From Dryococelus australis (Eukaryota; Arthropoda; Insecta; Phasmatodea; Phasmatidae), in contig CM057009.1 of the NCBI GenBank assembly GCA_029891345.1, forward strand, positions 90,071,416 through 90,135,415: a DNA stretch of 64,000 nt, in the 5' to 3' direction. Every line of letters starts with the position of its first letter. The first letter of the stretch is position 1. Both the position numbers and the translations under genes were made by a program. A model generated the notes under the pieces. That model made no database searches, was not told the DNA's origin, and was given only the letters and a program-made list of their open reading frames with translations. Below are positions 33,597 through 45,739 of the stretch, piece by piece.

Positions 33597-34450
33597 AGTA
33601 GTGGGAGCGAGGATGTTCTGGATACAAAGTGCAAGAGTTGCCTTAGTGCTCTTTGGTATTCAGATGATTAGTTGTTTCATTGAAAGGGTTAATTGTTTCA
33701 TCGCAATTGTTTTATTTAAAGGGTTAAATAATTACGTTTAATGGGTTAACAGTTGTCAAAAAAGTGTCAATTGTCTAATTTTAAGATAAATATGCGTACC
33801 CCTCAGTGGATCAGGGGTGTATAAGGGACAATTTATTAGATATTGCTTCTTTGAAGTCTGAGGTTGTACTGAGGGTGTAGAAGAGGGGTGAAGGGAGGGA
33901 GGAGGAGTGGGAACAGGGCAGGTCTATCGTGCTTGGAGTTTGAGGCTGAAATGAGTTCTGAAATATGGTGAGAGGTAAGGGGGGTGTCGGGAGCTGCGGT
34001 GCTCTGTCGACTTCGCTGTCCGCCATGTGACTGAGTTGTGATGACCAGCGGAGAACTCGGAATTGTGTGTAATGACTGCTAAAAATCCTGTGCTAGAAAA
34101 AAACGATTTAATACCTACACAAATATAGCATTTGAATAATAACGGATTGAACAAATTACAAGCACCAGAAAGTAACTGGGAATGAAACACTGACACAAAT
34201 CAATCAAAATAAATACTAAGTATGCTCAATGAAACAAAATATATTAAGAGAAACTAAGTACACTGAAGTATAATCAATCACAAAGCAATCAAAAACAACT
34301 ACTATGTACATGGAATGAAAAAAAGGTGCCAATGTAACATTAAACAGAGCAATAACAAATACCGACACAAATAAAATAAAGCAATCAAAAACAATTACTA
34401 AGCATTTACAGTGAATTACCAATTAAAGAAATATCGAAACATTGAACATA
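33597..34450. repeat. Polinton left TIR, outer part
   Basis: Aligns with the reverse complement of 50080-51091: shared blocks include GTAGTGGGAGCGAGG, GTCGGGAGCTGCGGTGCTC, CATGTGACTGAG and CAATCACAAAGCAATCAAAA. Near 34250-34400 the left arm carries a local duplication of the CAATCACAAAGCAATC block. The frames at 33811-34422 are TIR by-products. Confidence 0.85.
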
Positions 34451-35720
34451 ATTACTAATCACATGCAACAAGATGAATTACCAATTAAACATTAAATATA
34501 ATATAACACAACGAGTCATTGATTACACAATTGCTAATTACATGCAACGAGATATGAATTAAACAACTACCTACACCCTAAGTGCACGTCCACACCATGC
34601 CTCTCCCGACTGCAGACTGAACTCACAATGTGTATATCAATAGGTACACCCTGAAGCCCAAAGGTCCCAAACCTTGGTATTTCATTAAATGAATTGGCAG
34701 TATAAGTTAATTTAACATTTTATGTTATAAATATTCTTTTTAAGTAAATATTCCTAGAATAGGCCACATCCTGCATAACTGATATAACATAATTTAGTAA
34801 AATGTGTTAAAGATATTCCTTCAGCAAAGTGTACAACTTATCTCACCTGTGTAAGTAAATCCATTAAAATTATGTGAAAAGTAATATGCTACTACCTACA
34901 TAGGGCAAAACAACAGCTCATGTCTGTATCCCTAGCGCATCTCATGCCAGACCGTTGGCTCTTGTGTCCCGTCCTGGCCCACACAAATTCGCGCCGGCCT
35001 GCGCCGCTGCTCCATACTCAACTCGCTTCACACTCGTCTTTCTCGCGCCGACCTGGCCTGCAATCAATTCTTCTGCCCAGAACCACGTTAAGCCACTCCC
35101 CACTCGTTCCATCACCAAGTATAAATATGCATGTATATTTCTTGTATTGTAACCTACATGTCTTAATGTATCAAATTAGAAAACAAAATTATTTACGAAT
35201 AAAATCATTCATTAATGTTTAAATGTGTTCCTATTTGTTAGAGTGTGCAGTTGCGTGTAGTCGCATAAGTGGTTGCTAGTTATTTAAAATGTAATAATGT
35301 AAAATATTGAATCGATAAAATTTACTTTCGAGTAATGTTCCTCGACACTTTATAACCTAGAATGCTGTTGTCTGCATTTGCGTGTAAAGTATCTTATGAG
35401 CCCTGCAGATATTCTCTCCTATCTTACACCCTCTCCAGCTTGCATGCCCACAACACTGTATATGAGATGTCCACAGACCTGCCAGAAGAGGGAGCTACTA
35501 GTAATCTCACACCATACCACGTCTGCCTCAGGGCACTCAACCATTTCTGTTTAAAAATGTTTACAATTAAGAATCAATATATTTGTGTTGTGCTAGCTCA
35601 TGTCTCAATTAATGTGTAAATGTCAGTGAAAAACTAAAACTGAATTTATTTAAAAAAGACTTACAATACCTTTCAAACCACCCAACTTAGGTTCAAAAAA
35701 CCATCATTCAGTTAATGTTA
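34451..35720. other. Insertion splitting the left TIR
   Basis: TIR homology stops near 34450 (after GAAACATTGAACAT) and resumes near 35722 (GACTGCAATTCAGACCAAGT), so about 1.27 kb was added to this arm. Inside, 34985-35110 shows a SINE-like tail with CTCCATACTCAACTCGCTTC. The rest is AT-rich and unrecognised; frames at 34920-35222 and 35362-35619 have no known domain. Confidence 0.65.
34920..35115 (+). mobile_element. Diverged SINE fragment
   Basis: CTCCATACTCAACTCGCTTC matches CTCCATACTCACCTCGCTTC of the 31591-31850 SINE, and the bases after it weakly follow that tail. The head is not convincing. Confidence 0.35.
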
Positions 35721-35940
35721 AGACTGCAATTCAGACCAAGTCATGTGGGATTTGATACATCTGTTCCAAACTGTAAGAATATATATTGTTTAAAGACATC
35801 CCAGAGTTGTATTTTCCAGATTGACAAACACTCACATTCCTATTTCTTTACTATTTGCTAGAAAGCCCTGATACAAACGTGCACAAGCTCTTACCTTGCC
35901 AAGTGTAACACCAACACTAGTAAATATTATTTTGAAAACT
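35721..35940. repeat. Polinton left TIR, inner part
   Basis: GTATTTTCCAGATTGACAAA, CATTCCTATTTCTTTACTAT and GATACAAACGTGCACAAG match the reverse complement of about 49905-50070 in the right arm. Homology fades past 35910. Confidence 0.75.
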
Positions 35941-35982
35941 AGAACATTTTCTCAAAATTCTACTTAATTTTCCAACCCAGTA

Positions 35983-36090
35983 CTTTGCTTTAGAATGATT
36001 GATATCTATGTAATATAAATATATATTTATTGATCACATAATTGTGTTTGTGCTAATATATTATTTTCGCTTGTATATGATTTGTAAGAT
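35983..36090. repeat. Dispersed repeat shared with 27990-28110
   Basis: GTACTTTGCTTTAGAATGAT, TGATATCTATGTAATATAAA and CATAATTGTGTTTGTGCTAA align with about 27993-28075. The family is unknown. Confidence 0.6.
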
Positions 36091-37880
36091 TTTTTAATAT
36101 GACAGTTTTTTTGTGTTGCCCCAGCTTGTGTAACTGATATTTTAAAAATTCTTTATTCATGAATTGTCAGTAAGTTAAATATTTTTCATTATATTGGACT
36201 GCTCTCCCAGTATGAAGATAATAATAATATATCAGCAATGTTTAGCGGCAATGCACAGCGCAGGCCATTTATCCTTGTTGCATAGAGTTCCGCCAGGGCG
36301 CCATGTGTAACAACACGTCTAAGTACTGTCTCGCCATCTCTGCTGCCCCACCATGGGATAGCAGCACTGCACACAGATCTTGCTCGCTCTCTCCAACACA
36401 AGCGCAGAACCAATTCGTATATAGTTGCTTTTCACTCGATGTAAAAGATGTTTCCTTTCATTTTCAATAGAATTTAAATGTTGGAAATTATTTAAAATAA
36501 TATTTTATGTGAAACACTCGGTGGGTCGTGTGATTGGAATTTAAATATAAGGCATCTGTCCTGTGCCACCTAAATATTTACAACATACTAAATTACCATT
36601 TAAATCCATTGTTTGTAAAATAAAGGTAAACCAAAAATAATAGCCTGTAAGTGGCTTGTCGTATGCAGCCCATATATTTTGGTTAATGTTTGAATCTTGT
36701 AAAATATCTGTTTTATTAAAAATAAATATGTTGTCCTTAACTTCTGCAACACCCACACAGTATTTTCCATTATCGTGTCCCACCCAGGTAACTTATTTTA
36801 CACCTTTTTCAATCTAGGAAACAGTACTTGAACTAATGTTTTTTATGCTCTCTATTAGTTCCACTCCATACTGTAGTTTTATCGCTCTTAATTTGTAAAT
36901 ATTTTAAAATATTGTATTAGTTGTGTTTATGGAAATGCACTGTGGACAGGCTATTGAATTTAAATTTGTATACTCCCCTATTGATAGAGTAAATTCATTT
37001 CGATAATCGTAATACCTGACAAATGTTTGAAACTTTTACACAACATAGAAAATATAACATGTTTATGGAAAAGCCCTGTGGGTGTGCTATTAAATGTAAA
37101 TTTGTGTGTTCCCCTCTGTTGTATCACATATTACTCCATGTAGTGCATACACAAAAATAAATTTTGAAACTCTTTATTATATTCCTGATTTACTTTTATC
37201 CAATGTGTACACAAATCACCATTTATACATTAAAAAAATACTCTTCCGAAGGTTGATTTCACATCATGCATATAACAATTTTGAAATATTTACCATACAT
37301 CTATTCCTGTAAACACAAAAAGCACTATATCTCCAAACCTTTTTATCCCTTTACCAAATAAAAAATATATACAATTACACTTCTACTCTTCTCTATTAAT
37401 ATAAAATATACATTTGAGTGCTACGTTTGGCATCTCTTCTTATCACTTCACCACATACAAAAATAATTACAGTTCTCTACATGGATTTCTCGTAATAAGT
37501 ATTTTAATTATATTTTCTTCTGAAGCACACACTTTTTCCGAAGCACACACCAATTTCTTTAGGGGAGTTGGTGAAGCAGGATGGAAGTTGATGAGATAGG
37601 AGGCCGACATCGATTTGTTTATGTAACAAGCTGATGATTTAATGCAGAAATAGCAAGGTACTTTAACTGACTTTGCACACAGCTAGATTGAAGCTCTGTA
37701 GATGTTTTGTCTAGAGGAATGGTGGACTGGCAGTGGGAGGGAGACAGCTGTTGTTTATGAAGTAGCTGATACCCTTGCAGACAGGCAAGGGGACAGGCAG
37801 TGGTGCAGGGAGACGGGCAAAATGGATATGCCAGGCAGACAGGCAGGTGGGCAAGCCAACCAGTCAAGCAGGTAGAGATG
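36091..37880. other. Polinton interior, unrecognised AT-rich DNA
   Basis: No polymerase or other Polinton gene can be read here. A minus-strand 80-codon frame (36541-36783) looks protein-like (GKYCVGVAEVKDNIFIFNKT) but I do not recognise it. Two related segments near 36925 and 37062 share GTTTATGGAAA...CCCTGTGG and CTATTRAATKTAAATTTGT. Confidence 0.4.
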
Positions 37881-37884
37881 CGGT

Positions 37885-38075
37885 CACGAATGGAGGCATG
37901 TTCGCTGTTCGATTCGGGTGAATGGCGATTCTGCTAGAATGTGGTTGTGGCTAGTGGCCTCGCAGTAAGATGGTCATAAGAGATGTTGATGCAGACTGGC
38001 ATCGCAGTGAGGAAAATCATTGGTTCGATTCTGACAACTAGCGATTCTGCTAGAATGCTGTTACAGGTGGTGATT
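37885..38075. repeat. Diverged two-copy repeat
   Basis: TTCGATTCGGGTGAATGGCG followed by ATTCTGCTAGAATGTGGTT (about 37908-37946) recurs as TTCGATTCTGACAACTAGCG and ATTCTGCTAGAATGCTGTT (about 38023-38062). Confidence 0.55.
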
Positions 38076-38449
38076 ATGTAGGTGGGCACTCGGAACAGTG
38101 ATTAGCAAACCAGAGATATTGTTTATTTATTGGTAATAGTGAATCTGTTATACATTATAAATTTGGAATGTTAGTTAACAATAGTTAACTTATTTCACAA
38201 AAAAAAGTGTTAATCTGTAAAAATGTTATTTAAAAAAAGCTATTATAAAATTACAAAAACAAATCTGAACAAAGTTAAAGTAAAAAGAGTGATATTACGT
38301 CAACACCCATCCATTTTAAGATAAAAAATATTTTATTTAATGCTTTAAACAATTTAAGATTCTAAAAATACCACATTGTCGCCATCTCTTACATAAAGCA
38401 CGTTTAGAGTTAAGGTTCAAAAGTACTTTGCTTCATTTTGGAGTGGGAA

Positions 38450-38645
38450 AAGGTGACACAGGCTTGTAGTAAGAACTCGATGGCGAAGGTACGAATGAAG
38501 GCAGGGGTGGTGAGACTAAGAAACAAGGTTTTGCAGTTAGAAGAGAGGGTGTCGGAGACACAGGACTATAGCAAGAACTGTAAGAATGCCTTAGGGGCGA
38601 AGGTATGGCCGGATGTGGGGGTGGAGACCATAATACATAAGGTTC
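38450..38645. repeat. Two-copy repeat, about 105-bp period
   Basis: GACACAGGCTTGTAGTAAGA at 38455 recurs as GACACAGGACTATAGCAAGA at about 38558; GGCGAAGGTACGAATG recurs as GGCGAAGGTATGGCCG. Opposing open frames here (38433-38726 and 38438-38650) are by-products. Confidence 0.55.
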
Positions 38646-38827
38646 GTTAAAATGTAAATAAGGTGCTAACTCACCAAGCAAATCTGAATTTTCTAACCTA
38701 AACAGCTGTGGGGTGCACTTTTTCAAAGGTTAGGTTTAAAGGCTTTTTTACAGCTCTCCCCACTCTCTATCTGCTGCTGACTTGTATCATTTAAAGTTAG
38801 ATCTATAGGTTCTTCATTTAATAACTC

Positions 38828-39015
38828 TACCACATCCACTTGAACCACCTCCACTTGGACCGCCTCCAGTTGCTCCCCTGGAACCACCTCCACTGGAACC
38901 ATCTACACTTGGACTGCCTCCACTTAAACTGCCTCAACTTGAACCATCTCCACCTGAACTGCCACCACTGCGACCACCTCCACTTAAACCGCCTCCACTG
39001 TCTCCACCAGCTCCA
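38828..39015. repeat. CCACCTCCACTT-type minisatellite
   Basis: Imperfect 15-18-base units of the form ACCRCCTCCACTTGAAC run for about 185 bases. Both strands are open, giving His/Leu-rich and Trp/Arg-rich translations; these come from the repeat, not from a gene. Confidence 0.85.
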
Positions 39016-39768
39016 CCATATCATCCATCATAGGGTCCAGAGATGGAAAATGTTCGAATAATAAGCCCCAATTAAAAATCATAATTTCAAGTTCGAAGTC
39101 CTGAGACAAACGTTTGGCGAAATACTCCTTATAAAAGGATGCCATGCTTAGAATTATGCATGTGAGAAACACTTAAGTGAAACAGCGAATGGGTGCAGAG
39201 GATACACTCGTATTTAAAAGAATTTTCAATTTTATCAGTGAACTGCTTTCAAACGACCGTAGAATACCAAGCCCCTCCCCATATCCACAGTTTCAAATGA
39301 TCGCGGAATACCCTCCCCATCGCCGCATTCTGAGAATTGCTCACCCTCTACACATAATCTGTAACCATTTCCTCCCTAGCGAACAAGAGCTCTAATGTTT
39401 TCCCCATCTAACAAATGTCTCCTTATAATTATTAAACACATTTATGAAAATATGTTGTTATAAATAAAATCAGCTGCTGTTCAACAGCTATATTTACAAA
39501 CACATGTACTGTAAAACATGAGTCTACAGATTTTTACATATGTAATTTTCATTACAAAAACAAATACTTAAACTGTATTTTACATTTTTAATTTCCTGTT
39601 TTTTATGTCATTAGGTAAGAGATACCATTAGTTAAGTTATATGAGTGAAAAGTTTGAATATACCTTATCTGTGATTCATAGAGGTTATTACAGACATCAT
39701 GTGTATATGTTTTTTCATGTTTTTAATATTACCAATTAGATGTTTTACAACTTTTTGCCGTTTCCAAT

Positions 39769-39811
<43 letters not shown>

Positions 39812-40860
39812 TTTATCTACTGTAAGCTAAGTTGCCACAATTTCAAGTAGTAGTTTGAAACAAACATCTTCCTGTTTATGTGTTGAGAGCAACCCTCGAA
39901 GGATGTCGAAGCACGATACGAGTCTGTAGGTGTTTGGTTTCTGGACCCATGGCCACACATGCCAGGTGGATGTCATGTAGATATTCGACCTTACCCCGCG
40001 ACCTCCTGGAAGAAATAACCAGAAATGACATATATCGGAGTGCGATATGCCAACACAACAGCCCCCCAGGTGGGTGCAGGTGAATGGTCCTCGATCGGTT
40101 CCGTAGGTGTGCTGGACCAGATATCGAGGCAAGATTTAATTATGAGGAGGTTTGAGGTCAGATGGTGTCCGCAGTCGTGCTGGAAACATTGGGCGGAGAT
40201 TGACATAAGTTATTCAGATGTCCACAGAACTGAAAGGCATGCCCACTTGCATGCCTGTCTGCACTTAGGTAATTCTATCTTAAAATCTCCTAGCTTCATT
40301 ACAGAAATGTAAAGACAAAATGATCTAAACATTTCTATATTTTTACATCACGCAATGTAATGTAAGTAGCACTAAATTTATTGTATGTAATGCTAAATTT
40401 AATGTTCTGTGCTTAGTGTGTAAATGAACAGAGTAAATTTCTATTATAAATATTATTGTAAATATCATCTGATACATTTCATGGCTTGCAATACTAAATT
40501 TTATGTATTTTAAATAATTTGATGTTTTGAATTTTCCATTTTTGATTAACACTCACAATTCAAATATTACCATTGTACATTATATGTCAATAAAATCAAA
40601 TCATAAACATGTTACATTCACGTGTTTTAATGTAATGTAATGTTAAATTGTTTCAATAATTAGAGTTATCAACCGTTTACTGTAGGGCGTGAAATGTTAC
40701 TAAGATTAAAACCACTATCTTACAGTGATAGTAATGTTTTACATGTAACAGTTTGTGTTAAAAAATGACATGTATAAACTGTCGAATAAACAGAGTGCGA
40801 TCATTGCGTGCATATCCATTCCCAATTACTTTGAATCTGTTAAATTCACTTTGTTGTCGA
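39016..40860. other. Polinton interior, unrecognised; (AT)n(GT)n at 39770
   Basis: A microsatellite of AT then GT dinucleotides occupies about 39769-39811. A GC-richer patch at 39840-40270 has overlapping open frames on both strands (up to 101 codons) that I cannot assign. Confidence 0.4.
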
Positions 40861-40864
40861 ATGC

Positions 40865-41040
40865 GATAGAAACCAGGGCCTGTAGTAGTTGAGTGGTTAG
40901 ACTGCTCAATCCCCGGTCAGGTCACTCCATCTGCTTTTCTCGAGGATCTCCAGTTCCACACTCATTGCATTAGTTCTTACAATCTAATCGCCCAAGTCTG
41001 TCCTTTACACTTGTTCATTAAATAAATAATCTATCTCTTT
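40865..41040 (+). mobile_element. Diverged SINE copy
   Basis: GTAGTTGAGTGGTTAGACTG (about 40887) is A-box-like, and GCTTTTCTCGAGGATCTCCA (about 40933) matches the body GTTTTCTCGGGGATCTCC of the 31591 SINE. A second, more decayed relative with CTCCTCAATCCCAAGTTGGG lies at 41585-41710; both are preceded by TTAAATTCACTTTG. Confidence 0.5.
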
Positions 41041-42760
41041 TACTAGGAATTATATTTAGAAAACATATTTCACATGTGTTTTCGAGTCACGTGCTGTTAA
41101 TCACAGTTTTTGTATACAAATTGTCTGCTGTTTTTTAATAATTCATCACATCTTTTGTGTTTGTCTACTGTTTTAACATTTATACATTATTGGAATATAA
41201 TAAACCTATGTTCGCATATTTTATTTAGAAAGTGTTTCAGCGAAACCAAATACTACTATTTTGTGCTATTGGCAATCAACTTTTGTTAACACTAATACAA
41301 TAATGTTTATTACCACGTACGCTTTAAAGCGTTATGAATGTGTTACACTCTTTTTATGATTGTCATTTTTATGTCTATTAATGTGAAGATAACACCAATA
41401 GTTTTTAGTAAACTCATTTCAAGATATATAAGCCTTTAATTTTATAATATTCTCACTATGTGTTTCCACTTGATTTAATATTATTTTTAGTATAGTGTGT
41501 TTTGATAATACCAGCAAATTATAAGTATTAAATGGCTTTATGTTATTTTTCATTTATTTATAGAAGAACAACATATAATTTTGTTTATTAAATTCACTTT
41601 GACGTCAGAATCTAGGGGGCTCCTCAATCCCAAGTTGGGTCATTCCATCATGTTTTTTTCTTGGCGATTTCTTGCCCTATACTTATCGGGTCAATAAATA
41701 AACAAGCTTATGCCAATCTGTACAAACAAGATTTTCTAATCTGTGTCTCATAAACTGCAATATTTTGTGATCAAGTATTAAATATTTCAGCAATTATGAC
41801 TGAAGACAGCACACATTCCTTGTCATCATAATATAGAATTCCACATTTAATTAGAACTTGTATTAGTATTTTAACATGATATAAAATGTTTTGTACTCTG
41901 AATGAATAGTTTAGATCAAACAAGTAATTTAACTTAGTAAAAAGAAGTTTTCAACGAACACTTAGGTAAATGGTTTGAAATTATAAATTTTTACACATTT
42001 TTTGTAACCTTGGGATTTCTAGTATTTCTCAATCACTGTGTTTTAAAATGAATTCCTTTTTTAAATGAATTCCTCTTTTACTCTTAGTTTCAAACACTGC
42101 TAAAAAAATGTGGTTTCACACTGGCGTAGAAAGTCAGAGAAACACAAAGAGATACATTTTCAGACATTTTATTTTAAATGGGACAGTCACACACACTGTC
42201 ACAAAATATTTTTTTTCAGACATTTTATTTTACAAGTGTTATACACACATTAAACAATGAGAGCCCAGTAAATACATAATTTAACATAACACTTTGAGTA
42301 CAGACAAGTATAGGATGTAATTCAACTTAAGTTTACACAAAATATTCACAGAATGCCCCACAAATTGCATAACACTTTGATTACAGAGTAAATTACACTT
42401 AAAAACAAAAGTATAGGTTGCATCACAGAGTACTTAAAACTTGAAAACAAAACAAAAGTATAGGATACCTCACAATGACATAACACAATGATAGTAGAAG
42501 TATTAACCAAATCATTTAACATTATTGGCTGTTGGCCAACTCACTAAACACAGATGTTCTCGAAGAAATAGTCTGTCTGCCTTAATGATAAGATTAGTAC
42601 TGTTTCTTTCCCAGACAAGCTCTAAATGGTTTACTCTACCATGTAAGCAATTTGCTAACATTCAATTTATACTTGGCTTTTTGTATGCACAAGACAGTAA
42701 CTTCATTATCTTCTTCCATTTTTAAACTGTGTAAGCTTGTACAAACCAATTACTTATAAA
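41041..42760. other. Polinton interior, AT-rich with short repeats
   Basis: TCAGACATTTTATTTTA occurs at about 42159 and 42217, and AAAAGTATAGG occurs at least three times between 42300 and 42470. A plus-strand 66-codon frame (42525-42725) is unassigned; its minus strand carries ATG-started MEEDNEVTVLCIQKAKYKLN, also unassigned. Confidence 0.4.
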
Positions 42761-43024
42761 CTAATTTACATTCATTAAGAATATTTCACAATTGTGGGAA
42801 ACTTCTTTGCAATTAGTAGTTGGGGCGAGATCTGCCAACAACACAATCCCATCCGTTACACACAGAGGGAAACAAAACACTTCCCTCTCCATATTTAAAG
42901 TTGTGAATGTCGCAAGTTTCTTTCCAATGAATGGTGAATAAACACTGAGGTCTGGTGAGTTGATAGACGAATTCTCAGTTTCCCTGGTCTTCCCAATCGC
43001 AATTGATTTAATCTTGTGAATCAC
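42761..43024 (-). CDS. Unrecognised Polinton-resident frame, 87 codons
   Basis: This frame is open from ATG at 43024 and lies downstream of the capsid-side genes on the same strand. The translation (IKSIAIGKTRETENSSINSP ... REVFCFPLCVTDGIVLLADL) has no domain I know. It may be a variable Polinton gene or chance. Confidence 0.25.
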   Translation of the reverse strand: MIHKIKSIAIGKTRETENSSINSPDLSVYSPFIGKKLATFTTLNMEREVFCFPLCVTDGIVLLADLAPTTNCKEVSHNCEIFLMNVN

Positions 43025-43078
43025 CTACTTTATTTACACCTTCCTTCCTCACTGTAGGCATTGCTAACCACTGAAGTA

Positions 43079-43580
43079 TTAGTCATATATTGTCGATTGA
43101 GAACCCCCCTCCACCCCCTCTGCCACTACTTCACCACCGTCAGTTATCAATGACCATTTCAACATTAGTTTAGAATTTTCTCCTGTTGAGACAAATTGTG
43201 ATTTATAGCTATACTTTTGATGTAGCTTACTTAAAGAAGGCCAGTTGCAGTCTTTCTGTATATCTCTTATCTTTCCATTGCAAACACTTGCAAGAATTCT
43301 TTTTTGGCAAGTCCTCACACGAATATCTCCCAGTTTTTAAAGTAGTTCTTACAAATACCCTATATACTTTCATAGTACATAGACCTACTCTCACATGCTA
43401 GACCATGGTGTTTTTGTAACCCAAGAGTATGTCTTCTTATACCTTGTACTTAAATATTTCCAGTCGAACAGTGGTTTGAAGCTGAAGATGGTTGGGTGGT
43501 CATCCATATCAGTAATAGCCAATTCTTTAATGATGAATGTGTTAGTAGCTGGGAAACCTTGGATATTGCAGAACATCTTG
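43079..43580 (-). pseudogene. Conserved Polinton protein of unknown function
   Basis: From about 43576 downward the minus strand reads FIIKELAITDMDDHPTIFSF then FDWKYLSTRYKKTYSW; after a frameshift near 43390-43320, a second frame reads RDIQKDCNWPSLSKL. This arrangement (an FIVKELAI-type start, a KY+KT segment and a CPSL-type C-terminal motif) is one I associate with a short protein commonly encoded by arthropod Polintons beside the capsid gene. Its role is unknown. The gene is interrupted by stops and at least one frameshift. Confidence 0.55.
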
Positions 43581-43608
43581 ACTCAACAACTGATGAAGAG
43601 CAACTTAT

Positions 43609-44926
43609 TCATATCAGTACCTTCACCAATTTATCTCGAACATTATATGACACTAATCTGTCATGTATTATTAATATGTAAGCTTGAGTATTTGGTGGAA
43701 TGGGTGTGTTTGCACTCATTTCAAATCGAAAATCAATACTATTATTGCTCATGCTGTCATTTTGTTTGCTGGCATCAGATAAAATAAAGGCACTCTCATA
43801 TTAAATGAGTCAGGTTATAAATTTGGTGCACTGTATTTAACATAATATGTTTCCTGGAACTGTTCATACATATTGTAACACATAAGTTATTCGCCATTTC
43901 CAAAGTTTGTATTGAAATTCATATATGGATAGCCTTGGCTATTTAAACAAAGTTTCATATTTCTCATATTGCAGTGGCTAAACACTGGTATGTCAGTTGT
44001 TAAATTGTTTTGTCGACTTGTTTGAAAACATATAATGACACATCTTGGTTTTTCATTTGATATGCATCATTTCACATTCCATACAATTTCGTCTGATGCT
44101 GGTACTGAAGGAAAAATTTCCAGACTCAACTTCTAAATGCCAGATCTAGGTTCTCCCCTTTTTCATTATACTTTAAGAACTTTTATGCACTTATGGGTGT
44201 TAATTTCAATATGTGTCATCAATAATTCTACACTCTTTAATTTAAATGTTACTCCTTTCTCATTAATGGCTGTGACATATATAGCATTCAAGTGTGTATT
44301 ACCAAACAAAATAACTAATTCTTGTTTGGCATTTCATTAAACATGCATATAGTCTTCAGCTAAACCAAATACCATACACAACCGTATTACGACTTCCAAT
44401 TTCCCACCTGTCTTAATTTCCAGTTTGTAACTCTTAACATGGTGCCAACCTGCCATAGCCCTGTATAAAGATGGTTTACAGTTTGCAAGAGATAGTTTTT
44501 TATCACACATGTGATTCCAACATCTCAAGTTTGGTCGATTTCAATGCTCTTCAACAGATATGCAATTCTGTCAATCAAATGAAGTATTCCATTTCTCCCT
44601 ATTCCTATAATTACTAGATGACTTGTATCGAATGTCTTTCTAATTGTTCCTTTGAAGCATGCACATGGTTTAGATGGTAACATATAAATGTTAAGATTTT
44701 GTATAGGAATCCATATTTCTGATGAAAACATGAACAATCTTGCTCAGAATGGTTCATGCACATGTATTTCAGTATTAGTGATTGTGTCTTCATATGTTAT
44801 GGGATGTTTGACATTAAGTATACATTCATTTATATTTACTTTATATCCTAGTTCTCTTAAAAACAATTCATTATCCCATGTTAGCCTCACTGGGTTCTTA
44901 ATTAAAATGAGCACTTTACATTCCAT
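43609..44926 (-). pseudogene. Polinton major capsid protein (double jelly-roll type), broken
   Basis: Several minus-strand frames in order give a capsid-like protein of roughly 430 residues: TEIHVHEPF and EIWIPIQNLNIYMLPSKP near the N-terminus, RIAYLLKSIEIDQT in the middle of the first half, SYKLEIKTGGKLEVVIRLCM with GLAEDYMH at about 44340-44420, NEKGVTFKLKSVE at about 44240, SRQNNLTTDIPVF near 44000, NSQGYPYMNFNTNFGNG near 43900 and IIHDRLVSYN near 43640. I match these by memory to Polinton major capsid proteins, which form the icosahedral shell. At least five frameshifts or stops occur. The start at 44926 is uncertain. Confidence 0.75.
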
Positions 44927-45123
44927 TTACATCTTTTTATAGATGTTTGTTTAACTGAACCAAACACTTTCTTAAATAAACTGCCCACTTTACCGCCATA
45001 TGGACTGTGATGCACAATACCTATTGTATTTCTAATGTACACAGAATGTGATAGTTTATATACTTGTTTAAAATATTTATTGCACTGTAATTTCTTTGTT
45101 TTTAAAATTAATAACTTTGCCAT
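44902..45123 (-). pseudogene. Minor-capsid C-terminus and small Gly/Lys-rich virion-type frame
   Basis: This 73-codon frame overlaps two readings. Its second half (HHSPYGGKVGSLFKKVFGSV) resembles the short, basic, glycine-containing N-terminus of small Polinton virion proteins. In another frame the DNA just above it ends the minor-capsid sequence (VINFKNKEITVQ at about 45090). It lies between minor and major capsid genes, where such a small gene is usual. Identification rests on a short motif. Confidence 0.35.
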
Positions 45124-45710
45124 TTTGATCGAAAATTGTAATCATCAAAAGCATGAACTATTACTGGAAGATAAATTAAAGTACTCTGCTTTTCAATTAT
45201 CTTGTAACCTGGAGCCACTGTACAAGTGAATTCATGTATTGTATTGTTGATTTTTCATTCAAATATGAACCACCTACAATATAACATTTACATGATGTAC
45301 ATTAAATGACAAAATATTAACTTGTTTTGATGATTCGTGTAATTGGTTAGTAAGATACACGTTCTGTTCATAACCATACATATTTTCAATAGAATTGTTC
45401 TCTGCGAAATCATTATCAACTTTACTGTGCATTATACTAGTTAAGGTATTTGGATTTCAAAGTAATCGAAAATATCCTTTTTCAGGTAATTCTACCTTAA
45501 TGAATGTTTCCAAATCTTCGAGTTCATATGACCCCACCAATTCTACAATCCTGTATGTTTCTTCATCAATCTTGAATGTGAATAATTGATTGTGTGTTTC
45601 AATGTTAGATATGCTGTTGTAATTTACAAACTCAATTAAGATTATTTGTCTGTCATCCTATAACTTCAAAGCTGGAAAATAAACTGAATGTAAATTCAAT
45701 GAGTTCTACT
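45124..45710 (-). pseudogene. Polinton minor capsid (penton-like) protein, broken
   Basis: The minus strand reads ILIEFVNYNSISNIETHNQL near 45620, then TYRIVELVGSYELEDLETFI at about 45500-45560 and SIENMYGYEQNVYL at about 45350. The NSI-N-E-NN start and the V-GSYE-EDLE segment are what I recognise from Polinton minor capsid (penton) proteins, which cap the five-fold vertices. A stop interrupts it near 45450, and the C-terminal part changes frame. It follows the protease on the same strand. Confidence 0.65.
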
Positions 45711-45739
45711 TAATATCAGCATAGTTTATATATAACTTA

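Noticed and set aside
33597-33602. 6-bp target duplication of the Polinton
   Set aside because: The six bases outside the two ends do not match; no duplication can be claimed.
38827-39061. Trp/Arg-rich or His/Leu-rich protein
   Set aside because: It is the translation of a CCACCTCCACTT-type minisatellite, open on both strands.
39827-40312. Overlapping open frames up to 101 codons on both strands inside the Polinton
   Set aside because: No domain recognised; opposite-strand frames of equal quality point to base composition rather than a gene.
43395-43787. 130-codon plus-strand gene
   Set aside because: It is the antisense shadow of the capsid C-terminus and the next minus-strand Polinton gene.
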